Shown here piece after piece: positions 1-8,997 of a stretch of 64,000 nucleotides of DNA. The notes beneath the pieces are model-generated. The model ran no database searches and had not been told where the DNA came from. It saw only the letters and a list, made by a program, of their open reading frames with translations. Each line of letters opens with the position of its first letter. The stretch's first letter is position 1. The DNA lies in the NCBI RefSeq assembly GCF_003867075.1, contig NZ_CP032544.1, forward strand, positions 2,536,001 to 2,600,000, in the 5' to 3' direction. The stretch is from Tenacibaculum mesophilum (GTDB lineage Bacteria > Bacteroidota > Bacteroidia > Flavobacteriales > Flavobacteriaceae). The position numbers were made by a program, and so were the translations under genes.

Positions 1-454
1 CTTTGTTACTAGAAAAAAGTGCTTGCATTTTATGTTTTTTAATAAATGAATCATGCATCTTAATTTTAACTTCATTTATATGCTTATTTCTGTAAAAAAC
101 AATTTTATCATCACCATTATCATGTAATAAATAACTTTCACTTTTTTCGATAATAAGATCATTTTCTAGATTAGAAAAACGAATAATTTTTTCTCCATCT
201 ATTAAAACAGAAAGTTCTAAAGTATTAAAACGATTATTATTGTTGCCAGAGATAAAAAGAAAATCTTCTTTGAGTTTAGCGTTAATCAAATTGATTAATA
301 AGCCATCAAAATAATAACTTATTATCGTCCCTTTACCATAAAGAGAATTAATAGTATAGACTGAAGTTTTTATACCACAGTCCATACTTTTTATTTTAAG
401 GCACAGAAATTTTTTTAACTGTGACTTTTTATTGTTGGCAGTAACTATTTCCAT
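1..454 (-). CDS. Partial: probable AraC-type regulator, N-terminal part
   Basis: An open frame on the minus strand begins with ATG at 454 and runs without a stop for about 151 codons into the left window edge, so the C-terminus is missing. The visible part contains the stretches YGKGTI and AKLKEDF. From memory these resemble the effector-sensing N-terminal half of Bacteroidota AraC-family regulators, in which two helix-turn-helix motifs follow near the C-terminus. No DNA-binding domain is visible here, so the family assignment is an inference. The gene starts 49 bases after the PepSY gene of the iron-uptake operon, in the same direction, so it may regulate that operon. Confidence 0.5.
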   Translation of the reverse strand, partial: MEIVTANNKKSQLKKFLCLKIKSMDCGIKTSVYTINSLYGKGTIISYYFDGLLINLINAKLKEDFLFISGNNNNRFNTLELSVLIDGEKIIRFSNLENDLIIEKSESYLLHDNGDDKIVFYRNKHINEVKIKMHDSFIKKHKMQALFSSNK

Positions 455-503
455 AAATACGGGGGATATAGGAAATGGGGAATGAGCCTATACTAAGAAG
501 GAA

Positions 504-2567
504 TTAATCTTTAATCCACTTATAAATATTAATAATTAAAAATATACTAGCTATTGCTACCAAAAGAAGCATAAATATCTCAGATATATTATTAGCTTCA
601 TGAAGAATAGCTTCAAAGAAATGGTACACATTATATAAACCGGCAATACTCGCCCAAACCAGTGAAGTTATCTTGAACCATTTTTTAGAAAGCTCAATAG
701 TTAGCAAACCAAAAAGTAAGCACATTCCTTCAAATAAAATACGATATAAGTGATGTACAATAGGAGCTTCACCTGTTGCACCCTCCATTACTAAAGTTTC
801 ATTGTAGTATATATTGAATAGCCCATATATATGGTGAACTATCCAGCCAATTGCTAAAAATATCCAAAGGATACTAATTTTTGTTCTCATCGGTATGTGG
901 TTTTTATCTTTTAATAATTTATTTTTTTCTGTAGTTTGAGCCGTTTTTTTAGCCTCCTCAGCTAACAGTTTTTTACGGTTTTTATAATCTATAGGATGTT
1001 TTGTAAAAGCACTTTTAGTCTTTACTTCAGGTTTAATTTTAAGGTATATAAATAATGCAGTAATTGAGATGGCTATCCATAATAAATCAACTGTAAGAAT
1101 GTCAAACTGCTTAGCTTTGTAGGTGTTCCAAACCCAGTTGTTAGAAACAACACCATTAACAATAGGAATTAAAAATCCAAGGATAGCGCCTGCTAACAAA
1201 GTAGTTTTATTTGTGAAATAATTATCTCGTTTAAATCTAAAAAAGAGGGTTGCTAATAACCAAACAACAAAAAACCAAGTGTATAAAATGCTCATTTTTT
1301 GAGTTTGATATGCTTCGGGTAGTAGCTTAACAATCAAGAAAAATAAGGCTGTTACAGGATACAAAGACAAGCAAATAGCAAGATAAATGTGCCCTATTTT
1401 CGCAGTATATAAACGTTGTTTTAAGGTCATACTTTTCTTATTACGAGCTTCAATCCAAATCAACACACCAGTTATAATAACAAAGCATGTAATAAGAGCT
1501 AATACAAAATAAATAACTTTTACAGCAATTCCTCCAAAATTTCCATAATGAAGACGCCCTAAAGAAAGCTGCACATCGTCGGTATATTTACTTTCATTGG
1601 GGTTTCTTATTACTGAAGTTTTATTGGTTTCTAAATCATAAATTACCATTCCCGAACTTAAAAAACGTTCTTTATGGTCCAACTCTCCAATAAGAAAGTA
1701 TTTCATGTTGGTACCTCCATAATTTTTAATTAAAACATAGGTAGGGTTAAAATGAGACCAGCGGTTGGTGTTTTCTTTTACAAATTCATTTACACTAGGA
1801 AGCGTTTTGTTAGTTTCAGCAGCCCATTCATAAGTTTTGCGGTCGGGACGTAAATCATTCATTAATTTTGTTTGATCACCACCGTATAAAAAATTAGCAG
1901 GAAGTAAAACAAAAAGACTAAGACAAAAATAAGTTGCAGTAACAGCATACATAAACTGAAAGGGAAGTCCAATAATACCTAATGCAGTGTGTGCATCTGT
2001 CCACACTCTTTTTAAAGCAATTTTGGGATTGAACTGATAAAAGTTTGAAATTATTTTTTTCCAGTGAACGATGACTCCGGTAACAATAGCAAACAAAAAG
2101 AATAAAGAAACAAAACCAGCAAGGTAAATTCCAATAGTAGGTATTTGAGTAAAGAAATGTAGACGATATAAAAACTCTCCTAAGCTATATTTTTCTACAT
2201 AAGAAGCAGTTTCTCCAGTATGAATATTTATTGCTTGATAATTTTGATACTTAGCCTCATTAGGGATATTTACTGTGTCTTTTGCAGGATAAGTTAATAC
2301 ATATATTTCATCGTTTTTATCTCCTAAATAAAAACGAATATCTCTACTAGTTAAATGATAGTTTTTAGAGAGTTTTTTTAATAAAAAATCATAATCTATA
2401 TGTTCTCGAGCAATATTTTTTGAGTGCTTACCTTCTTCCCAAGAAGCAATTTCATCTTTAAAAAGGGCAAATGCGCCTGTAAAAAAGATAATATACAAGG
2501 CTACACTTATAACAATACCGCTAACTGTATGTGTGTTAAAGAACACATTGTAATTTCTATTACTCAT
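504..2567 (-). CDS. PepSY-associated membrane protein, putative ferrisiderophore reductase
   Basis: A 687-residue multi-pass inner-membrane protein of the PepSY-TM type. The first helix begins around residue 12 with the family pattern HTVSGI. A PepSY-like extracytoplasmic region follows, then helices near 143-167 with flanking histidines (YRLH, VHWKK). The pattern DAHTALG-G-P comes next, then a GxxGVLIW helix and extra C-terminal helices. Relatives such as FoxB of Pseudomonas are linked to reductive iron release from ferrisiderophores. The frame is open to 2654, but I choose ATG 2567 because it overlaps the stop of the upstream gene by one base (TAATG). It lies last of the recognised genes of the operon receptor-DUF3325-DUF3649-PepSY. 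Haem ligation by the histidines is inferred. Confidence 0.82.
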   Translation of the reverse strand: MSNRNYNVFFNTHTVSGIVISVALYIIFFTGAFALFKDEIASWEEGKHSKNIAREHIDYDFLLKKLSKNYHLTSRDIRFYLGDKNDEIYVLTYPAKDTVNIPNEAKYQNYQAINIHTGETASYVEKYSLGEFLYRLHFFTQIPTIGIYLAGFVSLFFLFAIVTGVIVHWKKIISNFYQFNPKIALKRVWTDAHTALGIIGLPFQFMYAVTATYFCLSLFVLLPANFLYGGDQTKLMNDLRPDRKTYEWAAETNKTLPSVNEFVKENTNRWSHFNPTYVLIKNYGGTNMKYFLIGELDHKERFLSSGMVIYDLETNKTSVIRNPNESKYTDDVQLSLGRLHYGNFGGIAVKVIYFVLALITCFVIITGVLIWIEARNKKSMTLKQRLYTAKIGHIYLAICLSLYPVTALFFLIVKLLPEAYQTQKMSILYTWFFVVWLLATLFFRFKRDNYFTNKTTLLAGAILGFLIPIVNGVVSNNWVWNTYKAKQFDILTVDLLWIAISITALFIYLKIKPEVKTKSAFTKHPIDYKNRKKLLAEEAKKTAQTTEKNKLLKDKNHIPMRTKISILWIFLAIGWIVHHIYGLFNIYYNETLVMEGATGEAPIVHHLYRILFEGMCLLFGLLTIELSKKWFKITSLVWASIAGLYNVYHFFEAILHEANNISEIFMLLLVAIASIFLIINIYKWIKD

Positions 2568-2869
2568 TATATAAACGGATTTTGTTGGTTTCCTAAATAA
2601 TAAATTACATATAAGATTATTGAAATTATGAGATATATAACCCAAGCTTTCCATCCATTTTTAAATAGGTAAGGAACAATTAGTAAAGCACCCCAAACAA
2701 TAAAAATGGTGTAGATAGATGTGATTAGTATTCCTTTTGGGTTTGGTAGCCATAAAACTAAGCACATATGTAGTAAGGCACTTATTACGTATCCACCAAT
2801 GAGACCTGCAGATATTTTTGCAAATTGTTGCCAAGGGGATTGGTTTAAATATTTGGAATTAGCAGGCAT
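2567..2869 (-). CDS. Small membrane protein, DUF3649-like
   Basis: A 100-residue protein with three predicted membrane segments (about residues 19-42, 48-67 and 75-93). The segment GGYVISALL followed by a tryptophan-rich KNGWKAW loop resembles DUF3649, a small iron-uptake-associated family that neighbours PepSY-TM proteins in Proteobacteria. The match is by pattern and context only. Its stop overlaps the start of the PepSY gene by one base and its ATG lies one base after the preceding stop, so translation is probably coupled. The biochemical role is unknown. Confidence 0.7.
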   Translation of the reverse strand: MPANSKYLNQSPWQQFAKISAGLIGGYVISALLHMCLVLWLPNPKGILITSIYTIFIVWGALLIVPYLFKNGWKAWVIYLIISIILYVIYYLGNQQNPFI

Positions 2870-2870
2870 A

Positions 2871-3200
2871 TTAAAAAATGAGTTCTATTAAAAAAGTTAA
2901 CATAAATAAAGCAGTTAGAAAAGCGTAGTTTATCACTCTTAATGGAGTGATGAGTACGATAAGGCTTAAAAACAAAGAGGCAGCTACAATCCATGTAATA
3001 ATTCCAGCAGAAAGACCAAAAAAGGTTATTGATAAGAGCAAACTTATCAATAATGTAATTGTTCCAATTATCTTGGTATTACGTTTATTATTATGAAACC
3101 ATTTTTGTAAGCGGGTGTTCTTAATTAACAATGCTTTTTCAGAAGTGCTGTATACGGCATAACATCCGATGAAAATAAGGAAAAGAGTAACTGTTTTCAT
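2871..3200 (-). CDS. Small membrane protein, DUF3325-like
   Basis: A 109-residue protein with a short hydrophobic N-terminus (residues 3-18), a basic loop (KWFHNNKRNTK) and three further hydrophobic helices ending in TPLRV. The layout, an N-terminal helix, a basic loop, a GTITLLISLLLS-type helix and a glycine-containing helix, resembles DUF3325, which is found beside DUF3649 and PepSY-TM in siderophore operons. It is the first gene after the TonB receptor, separated from it by an 88-base gap with a hairpin (3218-3251). A supporting role in reductive iron uptake is inferred from context. Confidence 0.68.
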   Translation of the reverse strand: MKTVTLFLIFIGCYAVYSTSEKALLIKNTRLQKWFHNNKRNTKIIGTITLLISLLLSITFFGLSAGIITWIVAASLFLSLIVLITPLRVINYAFLTALFMLTFLIELIF

Positions 3201-3217
3201 AGTAGTTCAATGAAATA

Positions 3218-3251
3218 ACAAAACCCTGAACATAAAAGTTCAGAGTTTTGT
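3218..3251 (-). terminator. Hairpin between receptor and downstream iron genes
   Basis: Two 14-base arms (3218-3231 and 3238-3251) flank a six-base loop. The single mismatch becomes a G-U wobble only in the minus-strand transcript, so the hairpin best fits RNA leaving the receptor gene. It could terminate part of the transcripts, giving more receptor than downstream membrane proteins, or act as an mRNA stabiliser. The U-rich tail is weak. Confidence 0.55.
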
Positions 3252-3288
3252 GTTTGCAACATTTAATAATTCAAATAGATATTCATAT

Positions 3289-5694
3289 TTAAAACTTATA
3301 ACTTATAGTTCCAAGGAAGGCTCTTGGATTTTGAGGAGTAATAGTACTCCATCCTGTATAATATTCTTCGTTTGCTAAATTATTTCCTTTTACACTAATT
3401 CTAAATTTATCAACTTCATAATAAATTGAGGCATTAAAAATAGTATAGGCAGGCAGGTAAAAATCACCTGCAGCAGGATAACCTACCATAGTATTATATT
3501 TACTTGCACCGTTTAACCCAAAACCTAATCCTACATTTTTAATAGCTCCTTCTTGGAATTTATAATCAGCCCAAAAATTATAAGAAGTTTCAGGGCCTGC
3601 TTCAGCTAAACGTTTATCAACTAAATCAGGTCTAGATTTTGATTTTGTTACTTTAGCATCATTATAGCTAATACCACCACGTAAGTTTAATCCGTCAACA
3701 GGGTTAGCATTCATTTCTAGCTCAAAACCTTTACTTTTAACAGTAGCGTCTTGTTGTTTATTAGCACCGAAACCCATAACTTTATCTTTAACTGTTATGT
3801 CATAATAACTTAAAGTAGTTTCCAGTTTATTATTAAATAAATTTGTTTTTATACCAAATTCTAATTGGTTTGCTTGTTCTAAATCATAAGATTGTAACTT
3901 AGAATCTCCGTCAGGGTTGGCGATATCAACAGGAACTCTTTCTGGATTAACATAAGAAAAACCATTTTGATAATTAGCAAAAACAGATAGTTGATCTAAA
4001 ATTGGTTGGTAAACAATTCCGAATTTAGGAGAAAAAGTAGACTTAGTATATTCTTTTTCATCGTCACTTGGGTCGTTTGCATCACCTTTATAATTAAATC
4101 TATCATAACGAACCCCTGCCATTACCGATAGTTCTGGTAAAATGTTTATAACATCAGAAATATAACCGCTAAGAATATTTTGATTGATATCAGAATTAGC
4201 TCTTGAAGAGTTGGCTAAAACAGTATCAATATTTGCTCTTGTAGTTGGTAAATTAGGAAAACCAAAAGCAGGTGGTACAGGAATTAATTGCCCTTGAGGG
4301 TTTACAACATTAATCCCTTTTGGATCTGTACTATTGTCTAAAACTTGAGAGTCTAAATAATCGACACCAATAACTAACCTGTTTCTTAAAGAACCTAATT
4401 TAAAATCACCAGTAAAGTTTTGTTGTAATGTAAGTGTATTTGTTTCTGCATCTGATTTTATAGCATACGTTCCAAACAAATCATTTTGAACATTGTACAA
4501 ATATGTATAGTATCCTTTAGATTTAGCATTACCGCCAGCTATAATTGTTTGAGAAGACCAATTGTCAGTAATTTTATAAGCTATTTCACCTCTGTAGTTT
4601 TGCGTTGGATTTTTAATAGAGATATCATTATTTGTAAATGATTTATTTCTATCGTAGTTTAATTCTTCTAAATTTTTATAGGTAAGCGGGGCTGACCTGT
4701 TTAAAAATAAGAAAGCTTGATTTGTTTGATCTGTTGAAGAAAGTTCATAATTAAAGTTTAAAGTTAACCTATTATTTACTTTGTAAGAAACAGATGGGGC
4801 TAAAAATAATGCTTTTCTAAACCCAGCATCTTGAAAGCTATCTTGTGTTTGATATCCAGCGTTTAATCGTAATGAAATGTTTTCATTATCTTCTAAGTTT
4901 GTGTTAAGATCTACTGTTAGTTTTTTAAATCCGAAAGAACCTCCACCAACGGTAATATTTCCTCCTGTTCCTTTGTATGGTTTTTTAGTGACAATATTAA
5001 TTAAACCACCGTAAGATGTTACAGTACTCCCGTATAAGGTAGCAGAAGGCCCCTTTACAACTTCAATTCTTTCAACATTGTCTGGGTTTATAAACCCATT
5101 TGTAATTCCAGGAACACCGTTTACTAATTGTGGTTGAACAGAAAAACCGCGGATAGAGTAAAAACCTGCTCCATCACCACCTCTACCAGTAGATGACCAT
5201 AATTTTTCAACACCTGTTGTATTTTTTAAAGCTTCTTCAAAACTAGTAACAGACTGTGATACTAGTAGTTGATTGGTAACTGTACTATATACCTGAGCAT
5301 TTTCAATATTTTTCAAAGGTAATTTAGCTACATAAGCTGTTTTCTTTCTTGAGAATTTATTTTTTCTATGAGTGTCAATAGTAACTTCATTAAGTATCTC
5401 GTTACCCTCATATAAGGTAATTACTAAGTTTTTTGTACCACTATTAGTACTTATGTTTTTCGTTTTAAAGCCAACATAAGACACTATTAATGTTGTTTCT
5501 CCCTTTGTATTAGATAATGTAAAGTTACCATCAATGTCAGTTTGTACTCCATTTTTTGTCCCTTTAACAATAATATTAACCCCTACCAAAGGTTCATTGT
5601 TGTTGTCTAGTACAGTACCACTAATATTTCCCTCTTGTGCTACTGTGTTTACCATTACTAAAAATAATAGAATGGTAGTTAATAAGCCCTTCAT
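3289..5694 (-). CDS. TonB-dependent siderophore receptor
   Basis: An 801-residue outer-membrane receptor. It has a signal peptide (MKGLLTTILLFLVMVNTVAQ), then a carboxypeptidase-regulatory-like domain (GNISGTVLDNNNEPLVGVNI, residues about 21-105). A plug domain follows near 130-240, with YSIRGF, NGVPG and IERIEVVKGPSATLYG. The rest is a long beta-barrel ending in an aromatic residue (SYKF), as expected for BAM-inserted proteins. The plug and overall length resemble ferric-siderophore receptors; the actual ligand cannot be read. It heads an operon with DUF3325, DUF3649 and PepSY-TM genes and has its own Fur-like box and promoter, so iron repression is likely. Confidence 0.9.
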   Translation of the reverse strand: MKGLLTTILLFLVMVNTVAQEGNISGTVLDNNNEPLVGVNIIVKGTKNGVQTDIDGNFTLSNTKGETTLIVSYVGFKTKNISTNSGTKNLVITLYEGNEILNEVTIDTHRKNKFSRKKTAYVAKLPLKNIENAQVYSTVTNQLLVSQSVTSFEEALKNTTGVEKLWSSTGRGGDGAGFYSIRGFSVQPQLVNGVPGITNGFINPDNVERIEVVKGPSATLYGSTVTSYGGLINIVTKKPYKGTGGNITVGGGSFGFKKLTVDLNTNLEDNENISLRLNAGYQTQDSFQDAGFRKALFLAPSVSYKVNNRLTLNFNYELSSTDQTNQAFLFLNRSAPLTYKNLEELNYDRNKSFTNNDISIKNPTQNYRGEIAYKITDNWSSQTIIAGGNAKSKGYYTYLYNVQNDLFGTYAIKSDAETNTLTLQQNFTGDFKLGSLRNRLVIGVDYLDSQVLDNSTDPKGINVVNPQGQLIPVPPAFGFPNLPTTRANIDTVLANSSRANSDINQNILSGYISDVINILPELSVMAGVRYDRFNYKGDANDPSDDEKEYTKSTFSPKFGIVYQPILDQLSVFANYQNGFSYVNPERVPVDIANPDGDSKLQSYDLEQANQLEFGIKTNLFNNKLETTLSYYDITVKDKVMGFGANKQQDATVKSKGFELEMNANPVDGLNLRGGISYNDAKVTKSKSRPDLVDKRLAEAGPETSYNFWADYKFQEGAIKNVGLGFGLNGASKYNTMVGYPAAGDFYLPAYTIFNASIYYEVDKFRISVKGNNLANEEYYTGWSTITPQNPRAFLGTISYKF

Positions 5695-5730
5695 TTTTTT
5701 TCTTATTTAGATTTAATAAATATAATTAAG

Positions 5731-5761
5731 CAAATGTATTTTAAGAAAAATTAACACCAAA
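5731..5761 (-). promoter_or_regulatory. Promoter of the first iron receptor operon
   Basis: On the minus strand, a TTTG box (5758-5761) is followed after exactly 19 bases by TACATTTG (5731-5738). This matches the Bacteroidota -33/-7 consensus TTTG-N19-TAnnTTTG. Transcription should start near 5724, giving a leader of about 30 bases before ATG 5694. Confidence 0.75.
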
Positions 5762-5763
5762 AT

Positions 5764-5786
5764 TTATTTAGAATTATTTTAAATAA
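5764..5786 (-). promoter_or_regulatory. Fur-like operator palindrome, copy 1
   Basis: A 23-bp inverted repeat with half-sites TTATTTAGAAT and ATTTTAAATAA around a central T, and one mismatch between arms. It lies directly upstream of the -33 box. The same palindrome, differing at two central bases, precedes the second receptor. Position and symmetry fit a Fur operator; binding is inferred. Confidence 0.6.
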
Positions 5787-5795
5787 ATTTTAACA

Positions 5796-6524
5796 CTAGT
5801 TTTTTATACAATAAGTCGCACAATGCCAAATAATGTTATAGTTAACATTGTTGTACGTACCAGGTGTCTTTTCTTCATGTGTAGCTTCTACGGTATAAGT
5901 AGTCTTTTTAGGTAGTTTAAATGTTACTAATCCTTTTTCATTGGTTTTTTCTTTTACCGACCATTTTCCTTGAGTGAATAAAGTAATTTCTCCTTCTTTA
6001 AGGGCAGTGCCTTTGTATAATACTTTTAAGGTAACTTCATCAGCATTTGTATGGTGTTTTGGAGTAACGTCGATAATTTCAATTCCTTCTGGGTTTGTAC
6101 TTTTTAATTCTGTTATTGATGTACCTACGACAACTCTAGCTTTAGCATGATATTCGGGTTTAAAGGTTGTGTAATCGTATTTTGTAAAATCAAACACTTT
6201 TATATTTTTATTGTCAAGTGCAATGGTATATGTTCCTTTTTGTTTAGGAACGAAAGAGGTACTATAATAATCGTCTTTAGCTATTGTTTGTAAAGTTGTT
6301 TTAGTTCCATCAGGAGCGATTAACCAAATAGTAAAGTTTTTTACATTGTTATAGTTTTCTCCGCCTACTTTTTCAATTACACCTTCCGAAAACTCTCCAA
6401 AACGAACTTTTACTTCGTGTTCGTTGTTTAATGTTCCTGTAGAGCTAGTTTCAATCCAAATATAATGAGCAAAAGAATTGCTAAATACAGCTAAGAATAA
6501 TAAAGTAAGAATTGATTTTTTCAT
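5796..6524 (-). CDS. DUF4198 periplasmic protein
   Basis: A 242-residue secreted protein with a clear signal peptide (MKKSILTLLFLAVFSNSFA) and the mature start HYIWIE, typical of DUF4198 proteins, which often accompany metal and siderophore receptors. Two beta-rich halves follow. The second half contains a repeated-type Ig-like or carrier segment (KVLYKGTALKEGEITLF), and the C-terminus carries HCATYC, a possible metal or haem site. It lies between the two TonB receptors on the same strand, after the hairpin at 6540-6568, and has no promoter of its own that I can recognise. A substrate-handling role in the periplasm is inferred. Confidence 0.8.
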   Translation of the reverse strand: MKKSILTLLFLAVFSNSFAHYIWIETSSTGTLNNEHEVKVRFGEFSEGVIEKVGGENYNNVKNFTIWLIAPDGTKTTLQTIAKDDYYSTSFVPKQKGTYTIALDNKNIKVFDFTKYDYTTFKPEYHAKARVVVGTSITELKSTNPEGIEIIDVTPKHHTNADEVTLKVLYKGTALKEGEITLFTQGKWSVKEKTNEKGLVTFKLPKKTTYTVEATHEEKTPGTYNNVNYNIIWHCATYCIKN

Positions 6525-6539
6525 TTTTTAATAATTTAT

Positions 6540-6568
6540 AAAAACCACCTAAATTTTAGGTGGTTTTT
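6540..6568 (-). terminator. Terminator after second iron receptor
   Basis: Perfect arms AAAAACCACCT and AGGTGGTTTTT around a seven-base loop, starting seven bases after the receptor stop. In minus-strand RNA the stem is followed by a run of U, so it works as an intrinsic terminator or as an attenuator before the DUF4198 gene. Confidence 0.8.
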
Positions 6569-6574
6569 GGGTTG

Positions 6575-8923
6575 TTAGAATAAGTTATAGGTAAGAGAAA
6601 TCCTACCATTGATTCCTGGTTCAGATTGCCAATAAAGAAATTTATCGTTTTTGGTGCCAGAATATAAATGTTTATTTAAAATATTATTAATATTTAAAGC
6701 AATACGAAGTTTATTATTTTTCCAATGCACTCCACCATCCATTCTAAAATAGTCAGGAAGTTCTGCCTTATTATTGGCCCCTATTGTCCATGAAGTTCTA
6801 TCTACTAAGTATTGATATCCTAAAGAAATTCCAAAGCCTTTTAAGGCAGAATTTTGATTAAAATTATAGTTTAACCAACCATTGGTAATATGTTTAGCGT
6901 GTCCTGCAATTCGAGTTCCTACTGCGTTTGATATGTTTGATTTTGCGATTTTCACATCTGTGTTAGCGTAATTTAATAATAAGTCTAATTCACTTGTAAT
7001 GTGCGCTTGCATATCAAACTCAAAACCTTTTGATTCAACCTCACCAAGTAAAATACTAAACTGACGAGTAGGGTCGGTAGGATCGCTAGTAGTAATGTTA
7101 TTCTTATTAATAATATATGCACTTAAAGAAGCGTTTATTTTACCATTTAACCAATTGGTTTTTAAACCAGCTTCGTAAATAGTTCCTTCAATAGGGTCAA
7201 ATCTGTTTCCTGTATTATCTATGGCATCATTTGCTAAGAATGATTGATCATATAAACCGTACGCAGTAATTTGTGGAGTTATATCAGCACTCAAACCAAT
7301 TCTAGGAGTAAACTTTTTAGTTGTAATATCTCCTTTAGGAGTTAACTGAGTGTATCTACCCGCTAATGTTAAACGTATTTTATTCTCTAAAAATCCTATT
7401 TCGTCTTGAGCATATATAGAGTTTATTTTTGTTCCATAAGAGTAAGAAGGTGTACGGTCTTTTAAAGGTGTACTTCTATCAAATACAGGAAAAATACGAT
7501 CTCCGTAAGTTGGATTGTATATATTAAAAGGGTTTGTAGGAGTGTCTACTGCACCACCTTGATAAAAATCAGCAAAATACTCTTTATCCGTATAATCAAA
7601 CCCTCCCATAACTTTATGGGTTACTGCTCCGGTATTAAAATTTCCGTTAGCATATAATTGAAAATATTCACTTTCAGAGATAGCATCCCAAATACTTACA
7701 CTTCTAATAGCATCACCATTATTTTGCATACTATTTAACCAAGCAGAAGCTCCCTGTTGAGTATACAACATAGTAACATATTTTGCTTCTACTGACCAGT
7801 TATTATTAAAGCGATGTGTTAGTTGGTTTAATAAACTAACTTCTTTAATATCAGTATCAGGAAAATTACTGTCAACCATAGAAAAGTTCTTAGGAAGACT
7901 CCCAAATCCTTTATCTAAAGGAGCAAAAATATAAGCAGCTCCTAAAAGAGTGTTTAGTTTTTGAAAAGAAAACTCAGTTAAGAAGTCTGTTTTATCACTT
8001 ATTTTATATGATAATGAAGGAGCAACACCAATACGTTCACTATCCTCAAACCTTCTATGACTTCCAGCGTTTTGATATAAAACGTTCAAACGAGCTAGTA
8101 AACGCTTATCACTTGTTAAAGATCCACCAAAATCTGCCGCAGCTCGATATGTATCAAAACTGCCTGCCATTAAGTTTATAGACCCTGTTTTTTCTTCGGT
8201 AGGTTTTTTTGTAACCACATTATAAAAACCACCAGGTTCACCCGCAGCCATCATAAAGCCTGAAGGTCCCTTGACAAATTCTATACGATCTATCATAAAA
8301 GTATCTTCAGATAAAGGTCCCCAAGAGTCTTGAATATTTACACCATTCCTAAAAGCTGGTAATCTAAACCCACGCATGTTAACACGTGCGAAATTTCCCC
8401 AATGCTCTATGTTACTAACCCCACTTACGTTTCTAAAAGCTCCTTCGAGCATGTTTGTAACAAGTTGATCTTGTAAAACCTCTGACCCAACTACCTGAAT
8501 GTTTTGAGGTAGTTGTTTAATAGGTGTTTGTAAGCGTAAAGAATTAGAGACCTTCTTCTTAGCGTATCTGTTTTTTACTCCATTAATGGTGATTTCGTCT
8601 AACTCATCGATAGCTTCTTTAAGAAGAATCCTACCAAGATTTTTAGATTCATTATTTTTAAGTCTTACTGTAATTGATTTTTTCTCAAAACCAACCATTG
8701 ATAAATTAATTACATACTTACCTTTTTTTAAGTTTTTAAACTCAAACTCTCCTTTTTCATTACTAATAATTCCATGATTTGTAGAACTTAAAGTTATATT
8801 CACAGAAGAGAGGAAGTTATTGTTTTCTGATACAATAAAACCCTTAACAGAGCTGTTTTGAGCGACTATTGATGTTGTAATAAATAAAAACAATACCAAC
8901 AATATGGGTATGATTTTTTTCAT
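6575..8923 (-). CDS. TonB-dependent siderophore receptor
   Basis: A 782-residue outer-membrane receptor with a signal peptide (residues 1-21, cleavage after IVAQ). It then has a carboxypeptidase-regulatory-like domain (residues about 25-100) and a plug (QVVGSEVLQDQLVTN, VNMRGF, IDRIEFVKGPSGFM, EPGGFYNVVTKKP), and a barrel ending in TYNLF. The plug features are those of ferric-siderophore (FhuE/FpvA-like) receptors. It shares promoter architecture and Fur-like box with the receptor at 3289-5694 but is clearly a different protein, so it probably takes another ferric ligand. A strong terminator follows. Confidence 0.9.
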   Translation of the reverse strand: MKKIIPILLVLFLFITTSIVAQNSSVKGFIVSENNNFLSSVNITLSSTNHGIISNEKGEFEFKNLKKGKYVINLSMVGFEKKSITVRLKNNESKNLGRILLKEAIDELDEITINGVKNRYAKKKVSNSLRLQTPIKQLPQNIQVVGSEVLQDQLVTNMLEGAFRNVSGVSNIEHWGNFARVNMRGFRLPAFRNGVNIQDSWGPLSEDTFMIDRIEFVKGPSGFMMAAGEPGGFYNVVTKKPTEEKTGSINLMAGSFDTYRAAADFGGSLTSDKRLLARLNVLYQNAGSHRRFEDSERIGVAPSLSYKISDKTDFLTEFSFQKLNTLLGAAYIFAPLDKGFGSLPKNFSMVDSNFPDTDIKEVSLLNQLTHRFNNNWSVEAKYVTMLYTQQGASAWLNSMQNNGDAIRSVSIWDAISESEYFQLYANGNFNTGAVTHKVMGGFDYTDKEYFADFYQGGAVDTPTNPFNIYNPTYGDRIFPVFDRSTPLKDRTPSYSYGTKINSIYAQDEIGFLENKIRLTLAGRYTQLTPKGDITTKKFTPRIGLSADITPQITAYGLYDQSFLANDAIDNTGNRFDPIEGTIYEAGLKTNWLNGKINASLSAYIINKNNITTSDPTDPTRQFSILLGEVESKGFEFDMQAHITSELDLLLNYANTDVKIAKSNISNAVGTRIAGHAKHITNGWLNYNFNQNSALKGFGISLGYQYLVDRTSWTIGANNKAELPDYFRMDGGVHWKNNKLRIALNINNILNKHLYSGTKNDKFLYWQSEPGINGRISLTYNLF

Positions 8924-8964
8924 TTTTTATTATTATTTAGATTTAATAAAGTTATTTTATGAGG

Positions 8965-8995
8965 CAAAAATATTTTAACAAAACTTAATGTCAAA
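8965..8995 (-). promoter_or_regulatory. Promoter of the second iron receptor
   Basis: On the minus strand, a TTTG box (8992-8995) is followed after 19 bases by TATTTTTG (8965-8972). Spacing and placement are the same as for the promoter at 5731-5761. The predicted start of transcription is near 8958, about 35 bases before ATG 8923. Confidence 0.75.
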
Positions 8996-8997
8996 AC

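Noticed and set aside
2568..2654. N-terminal extension of the PepSY protein to ATG 2654
   Set aside because: It overlaps the DUF3649-like gene, encodes a non-conserved stretch, and the ATG at 2567 has a TAATG junction and the family N-terminus.
8586..8777. Plus-strand frame of 63 codons
   Set aside because: Antisense to the conserved regulatory-like domain of the siderophore receptor; shadow frame.
3289..8923. Possible recent duplication of one receptor gene
   Set aside because: The two receptors share family architecture and promoters but differ throughout in sequence.
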